Source: Anodontia alba (lineage: Eukaryota; Mollusca; Bivalvia; Lucinida; Lucinidae). Taken from it: a stretch of 64,000 nt of DNA. Shown piece after piece: positions 59,001-64,000 of the stretch (the first letter of the stretch is position 1; each line of letters opens with the position of its first letter). Location of the stretch: assembly GCA_964016985.1 (NCBI GenBank), contig OZ024821.1, forward strand, positions 126,010,075 through 126,074,074, read 5' to 3'. A model generated the notes under the pieces. The model saw nothing but the letters and a program-made list of their open reading frames with translations, did not search any database and was not told the DNA's origin. The translations under genes were made by a program, and so were the position numbers.

Positions 59001-59960
59001 ATTATTTAGCAGGTTTAGTTTATGCTTTTTATGGTGCAGTGTTAATGATATCATCACGTAGATGACAATAAAGGATTTATAGATTTTGTCTAAATCTGTA
59101 GAAAATCTGAAATTTACAGATTAAGCGATCCGTAAATTTACAGATTCATATGCTAAATTTGCATGTGCACCAAGCTCAAAGAAGACTGCAACTAGACCCT
59201 TCATGTGCGAGGCAAGCTTTAACAGCAATTATAATAAGGAATCTTATCCCTTAATCCACCAATGAAAATTCTCTAGCAGACGAAAATTAATCTATTTAAG
59301 AAAAATAATTTGACTTTTCATGTGAATGATCTACCATTCACAATCAAAGTCATGCCTTATTTTCAAGAAAATCTGTTTTTACAAATTTTGTCTGCTTAAG
59401 TTGTTGTGACTTGCGCTTTATGAATTAAACCTGAATCGAATGTGATGGTAGCTATAAGTGACTATTGCATTTGAGTTTAGACCAATTAGCAACATAAGTG
59501 TCGTACAGTTGACCACAAACAACATTAGATGGCTTACACATTGATTCCTCGAGATGGAGGGCTTTTCAGAGATAAAAAATTGAACCAGAAATTGTGGTTT
59601 ATTGTTTCAGTGATGTAGACCCCGAAAATAAGTCCCAAACTATCGGATTTTTGCTGCAAAGCGTGATTTTATGGTCAAAATCGGTTCCGATTTTCCCGTC
59701 GATTCGAGCTTCCCAGGTGATCGAGCATCACTGCATTTTGAGGAAAGATCAGGAGATACGAGCAATTTCCCCAAGACACTGCATAATTTCTCCACATCCA
59801 GCGCTAGGTGACATCAAAATATAATGCCAGGAAACATACTTACTTGTTGATTTTATCTCCAAAAATTCCATTCGCTTTTCAAACCAAGCGTCATATTTGA
59901 CCATAAGCGATATTTTTTTTACTTATTGACCATAAAAACCACTATACGTTGCACCCCCTG
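56092..59960. mobile_element. 3.87-kb element with about 515-bp inverted repeats
   Basis: The left repeat (56092-56607) and the right repeat (59448-59960) are about 95 percent identical inverses, beginning CAGGGATTGCAACGTATAG and CAGGGGGTGCAACGTATAG. GTGATT immediately precedes the left end (56086-56091) and follows the right end (59961-59966), a perfect 6-bp target duplication. The 2.84-kb interior carries a TTAA MITE (57964-58423). No reading frame I recognise is present, although a spliced-looking minus-strand open stretch ends with a good donor at about 56935. Six-base duplications with several-hundred-base inverted ends occur in Maverick/Polinton elements, but those begin differently and are far longer. 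Classification left open. Confidence 0.85.
57964..58423. mobile_element. TTAA-flanked MITE nested in the 3.87-kb element
   Basis: 460 bp, ends AGGGATAGGCCCACAAA and inverse of AGGGATGGGTCCACAAA, TTAA at 57960-57963 and 58424-58427. TTAA targeting suggests piggyBac or Kolobok mobilisation. The interior includes the palindromic GGCGGCCGCC. Confidence 0.75.
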
Positions 59961-60103
59961 GTGATTGGTATGTAAAATTTATGAGCTACTGTTTAGACAG
60001 GTAATTGATACCATCTAGTTGATGTTACAATTACTTCCTGAATTCTTGAAGAGATTTTGCAGCACTTTGTGCCAGTTTGACCAGGTCAGTTATACAGTGA
60101 ATC

Positions 60104-60365
60104 ATGGATCTTGAAGAAGCAATACAATATGGCTTAAGTAAAATGGATATACTAAGCTTATGCCAAATCAGAGAATTGTTACAGAACAGTATATTAAAGG
60201 CAAAAATGTACTCTTTTGTTCTTCTACTGGAAGTGGCAAGAGTTTAGTTTTTGAAATGGGACCATTCCTCTTTCAGTATTTAGAGAAAAAGCAACAGTGT
60301 ACATGCATTGTAATATTGCCATTGGCAGCTTTGATGGAATCTCAAGAGTGTATTCTTGTCAGAAT
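60104..60365 (+). pseudogene. RecQ-like DNA helicase N-terminal fragment
   Basis: Begins MDLEEAIQYGLSKMDI, then shifts frame once near 60150 (a base seems lost in AAGCTT) into KLMPNQRIVTEQYIKGKNVL, with FCSSTGSGKSLVFEM (Walker A, ATP binding) and IVILPLAALMESQ (motif Ia region). This is the start of a superfamily 2 helicase of RecQ type, which would unwind DNA using ATP. It ends abruptly at 60365, where a hairpin-MITE-type repeat begins (GAGGCAGTTCTAATGAGTAC). Frameshift and truncation make it a pseudogene. RecQ-like copies also travel inside some mobile elements, which may explain its presence here. Confidence 0.65.
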
Positions 60366-61260
60366 GAGGCAGTTCTAATGAGTACCCACAATTTATATTT
60401 TGTGCTGTAATAAAATAAAGATTACAAATTTCACATAAAATAGACATTTTACAGCTGTACAAATTATTTGTTTCTTAGGCATGTCAATGAATGGTTGATC
60501 TAACGAGTCTGACAACCCTTTTTGCGCAGAAATAAGAATAAAAGATCACAAATTTTCATCTTTACATTTTCATTTTTACACCTGTAAAAATTTTGTTTGC
60601 TTGATTGCAGAGCAACAGATAAGAAGTGCATTTGAACCAATAGATAACCTTCTTCACTTTCGTGAGACGATTTCTAATGAATACACATGCTATATGTTGA
60701 TTTTTTTATCATTATAACATGCCTATGTTATTTTGACACCCTTGAACCCCGCTTTTTTATAGTACAAATCGTGTTTTCAGGGAAATACATTATTTCTTCT
60801 TATTGCTCTAAAACATAGATTGTAAGTACTCATTAGAACCACCTCCATCCCACTAGCTATGTTTTGGGCAGAAATAAGACTTTTATTAAGAAAAATATCA
60901 TTTTTTTTATCTGAAAGTTTTCATTTTTGTGGTCATTAAAAATTCCATTATATTGAATTGGCGTGTTTTTGTAATGTTTTATAGAAATTATTCTCTTATT
61001 TCTGCTATAAAACATAGGTGGTGGATTCTTGTTAGAACTGCCTCAATGAGATAGTTCTAATGAATACCCACAATTTATATTACAAAGATTACAAATTAAC
61101 CAAAAATAGACATTTTACAGCTATACAAATTATTTGTTGCATAGGCATGTAAATGAATGGCTGATCTAACAAGTTCCACAATCCATTTCTAGTGCAGAAA
61201 TAAGAATTTATATAACATTTTCATTTTTACACTTGTAACAATTTCTTTTATTGCATAGGA
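60366..61260. repeat. Two related MITE-like segments, about 685 bp apart
   Basis: 60370-60610 and 61055-61260 share AGTTCTAATGA(G/A)TACCCACAATT, AATAGACATTTTACAGCT and GCAGAAATAAGAAT. Between them are further GCAGAAATAAGA and CATTAGAACCACCTCC pieces in both orientations. Same family as 41070-41170. Confidence 0.6.
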
Positions 61261-62360
61261 GTGTCAACATAATGAAATGGCTTCATCATGCCTCAAATTC
61301 TTACCGTTTATTCTGTACTAGATACATGTGCGCTCACCGAAGACTCAAATCGGTCTGTGCATCCGTGCAGTCTGAATGGGGTCTTTGCTGTGTGTTCTGT
61401 GCACTTTATAAAAGTTGGGTTTGAAGGTGTCAAAATAACATATGCATGTTATCATGATAAAAAAATAATGTGTATATTCATTCAAATTGCCTCTAGAGGC
61501 AATTCTTATAATACCCACAACATATCTTTTTTTTTTTTTCTTTTTTTTTTGTTGTTTTTTTTTTATGGGAAAGTGAAGAAAATTATCTGTTGTTGTCAAA
61601 TACACACCTTATCTGTTGCTCTGCAATCAAAGCAAACCCTAAATGGTCTAGTACATGTCTCCTCTCAAGATGCAAGTACATGTACCACAAAGTTGAAAAG
61701 TACATTTGTTGAGTAAAGATGAAACAACTATTTTCTTATATTCACCCAGAAAAAAAAAAAATACTAGATTCAAGAACACAAAATTAATACACCAGTTTTT
61801 AAACCATTAATGTACAGTTATATAAACAAACTGATGCTGAGTCTTGTTATCTGGCCATCTTTAAATTAGCCACAGCCAATTGCCACTCAATGAAAGCTAC
61901 AGGAGCAATTCTGCTTTTGACTAGGCCAATATATTTCAGAGACAACCACAGAAGAAAAGTTCACCCATAGACTAGCTAAACATTGAGTCGAAAAGTAGAA
62001 TATAAATGAAAAAAAAAAAAGTAAACAAAAAGTTACAAACATACTTATATATTGGCCTAGTAGCTAGGCTAGCAGTGCTCTTGTTCACATTTGTTCACAT
62101 ATATATATGTATCTTAATCTGTTGGCTAAATGCAGCTAATCACTCATTAGATATGCACACACGCGTGCACACATGCCTCTTAACTGATTCCTCTGCTCAT
62201 CTCAATGCACAGTGAAAGAACTATATGATATAACATAACAAAGGGTCAGTAGGACTCCTCACTCATTTGTAGTAATAAACAGACTCAGAGACTGACTCAG
62301 TTTCAAATGATGGATATTTATGGAGGTTTAGTCCCAGTGCAGTAACTGCCAGTTTCACAT

Positions 62361-62523
62361 CAGGCAGATCGATGTTTTTGAAGGCTATTTTGCATCAGCT
62401 TTTTACATAAAATTTGTTTTTTTACTTTAACCTTGGCTTTTCATATCAGGCAGATCGATGTTTTTGAAGGCTATTTTGCATCAGCTCTTTACATAAAATT
62501 TGTTTTTTTACTTTAACCTTGGC
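62361..62523. repeat. 86-bp tandem duplication
   Basis: CAGGCAGATCGATGTTTTTG starts at 62361 and again at 62447; the two copies differ at about two positions, so the duplication is recent. Confidence 0.93.
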
Positions 62524-62734
62524 TGCAGTCAGTCATATTCAACCATTACTTGCAGTGGGCTGGTTTCGCATGAAGGAACACTAAGAAGCAATTTTAAGTG
62601 AATTATATCTCAGTAGTAGGATGGCAAGGGACTCTCTAGTTAAAGTTGTAATCTGAAGGACAGTGCACATTATTAACACTATCCCTGCCAATAATGTTAA
62701 TGGAGCATTTGTTCAGGCCTAGAAAATTTGTTGC

Positions 62735-62812
62735 CCCCAAGCAGGGATTGACCCCGAGACCATTTAAGTGCCAGAGTCCTGTGGCACTGCATTGTGCTAC
62801 CACCCATATAAT
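62735..62812 (-). repeat. tRNA-like SINE head (weak)
   Basis: The complement reads GGGTGGTAGCACAATGCAGT, then CTCTGGCACTTAA and GGGTCAATCCCTGC, resembling A and B boxes and a T-arm. Pairing is poor for a real tRNA, so a SINE relic is more likely. Confidence 0.35.
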
Positions 62813-64000
62813 GATTATTGATATAATTACTTATTTTTCGTAGAAAATAAGTTCTGACATTTCATTCAAACTATCCTTGAAGTTAAAAAAAAAAAAAATA
62901 AATAAATATGTTTAAATGCAGTCTGCTTTTATAGCTACAGTACTGCTCGGAAGTTTTACATCACATCTATAGATTTTATTATTGTTCTGTAATAAACATA
63001 AAGTTTTTGACAAACGTTGTGTTTGTCATAACTTTTTACTAGTACCAAGTGGCATATAAGAAGAGGGCTACCAAGTCTCTCAGTAACCAAGTTTAAGAGA
63101 CCAGCTGGTTAGTGAGAATATCTTCTGAAGCCTGTTCATTGGTTTTTAAGGTAACAGTAAAATGCTGTGAAAGTAGCTATCTGCAATGATTTGTTTTCAG
63201 AAGAAATATTAATCTGTCATTCAAGGCTATTATATACTTTTGGGCCCCTATCAGTTACATGCATGCACTAAACGGTACCTTTTGCCCTTTTTCAATACAT
63301 GTCATGCTTTGATCAGCCTGTTTATGCAAACTGATACATGTAATTCAGTTTGATGAATTTTATGTCTCTGCTTGGAGACAGTAATATCGCCTTGAATGAT
63401 CTTTTGATGGTCACAGTTTGGTCATACATGGTGGAAAAATTCCTTTTCACGCAAATCAACTCTTTTTCACTAGCATCACCTTTGTGCATCTGGCAATTAT
63501 CATGAGCATAACAGAATGACATTAATTGTTTATTTATGATTAGGGTGCTGCTAGCTGGCAGACAAAATTTTAACCAATCAGAACAGGGGCATCACTAACC
63601 TTCTGACTTTACTTCATAGCCCTCTTTTTATATGCCACTTGCTGGTACTCATCCCACAAATTCACCAAGTGCTAAATGGATTGAACAGCCACAAATGTTT
63701 AGTCAGTGCTCAGTGGCTACTTGAATGGAATCATCCCCAGAAGCTTTAAAGTTCAGAGATTTTTGACTTCGATATGGAAGGCGGAAACTGTCAAAAGTGA
63801 ATTTGAAATGAACTAAAGCAGGAAATAAAATAAAGAAATACCACAAACAAAACAATCATGATGTGAAGTCAAACAATACTTTGAGAGACAAAGCGTCACT
63901 TTGCCAAATGAAGCAAAGCTTTTTTTTCTTAAATAACATAAGTTGGTATAACATAAATAGTACAAATGGAAAATCTAACGAAATACCAAAACAGTCTACT

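Larger units (their letters stand above)
61261..64000. other. Mostly unassigned flank
   Basis: No gene recognised. Seen: MITE-like text at 61335-61400, T-runs at 61528-61565, a perfect-looking 86-bp tandem duplication (62361-62523), and tRNA-like text at 62735-62812. 62880-64000 is AT-rich without structure I can name. It would be EXOC4 intron 1 if the initiator exon lies further upstream, or intergenic if it was missed. Confidence 0.4.

Noticed and set aside
56092..59960. Assignment of the long inverted-end element to Polinton/Maverick
   Set aside because: The 6-bp duplication fits, but the ends begin CAGGG, the element is only 3.9 kb and no Polinton protein is visible.

Overview
This is eukaryotic, intron-rich, transposon-dense DNA, most likely from a bivalve mollusc. 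The clues are pearl-like tandem-core elements with ACGG microsatellite tails, molluscan-type SINEs, a DIRS-type tyrosine-recombinase retroelement, several non-LTR retrotransposons and mariner/Tc1/hAT/piggyBac-type elements. The species cannot be named from the sequence alone.

The only conserved host gene I can support is EXOC4 (Sec8, an exocyst subunit), on the minus strand. Eight coding exons were recovered from splice signals, reading-frame continuity and protein similarity. In transcript order they are 43863-43903, 42661-42749, 40115-40177, 27748-27886, 24252-24340, 23111-23187, 8766-8909 and 1285-1412. The first seven junctions join in phase; the last pair does not, so one more exon must lie in 1413-8765. 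The gene is incomplete at both ends: the start codon exon was not found upstream of 43903, and the 3' two thirds of the protein lies beyond position 1. The introns (about 1.1 to 14 kb) are almost entirely mobile-element debris.

Layout: 0-9 kb holds the last visible EXOC4 exons, a pogo-like MITE, a reverse-transcriptase relic and two tandem-core (pearl/Helentron-associated, 'HINE') elements. 9-23 kb (intron) holds a truncated RTE-like LINE, SINEs, abutting Tc1 and mariner elements, an AT-rich unassigned stretch, a second copy of the pearl-like element and a 455-bp tandem repeat. 23-28 kb holds three EXOC4 exons and a DIRS relic. 28.3-39.2 kb is a nest: a LINE whose 3' tail was hit by a 9.56-kb hAT-like element, which contains a 5.15-kb foldback element, itself split by a HINE; SINEs sit in the same block. 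40-44 kb holds the three 5'-most EXOC4 exons among MITEs. 44-64 kb shows no EXOC4 exon. It holds a jockey-type LINE relic, a duplicated pogo-like element, a 4.3-kb element with 26-bp inverted ends carrying a 30-bp minisatellite and a recurring 18-nt motif, a 3.87-kb element with 515-bp inverted ends, and a broken RecQ-like helicase fragment.

There is no operon-like cooperation among genes. The biological content is one essential trafficking gene whose introns host many layers of nested transposons, several ending within about 50-60 bp of its splice sites.
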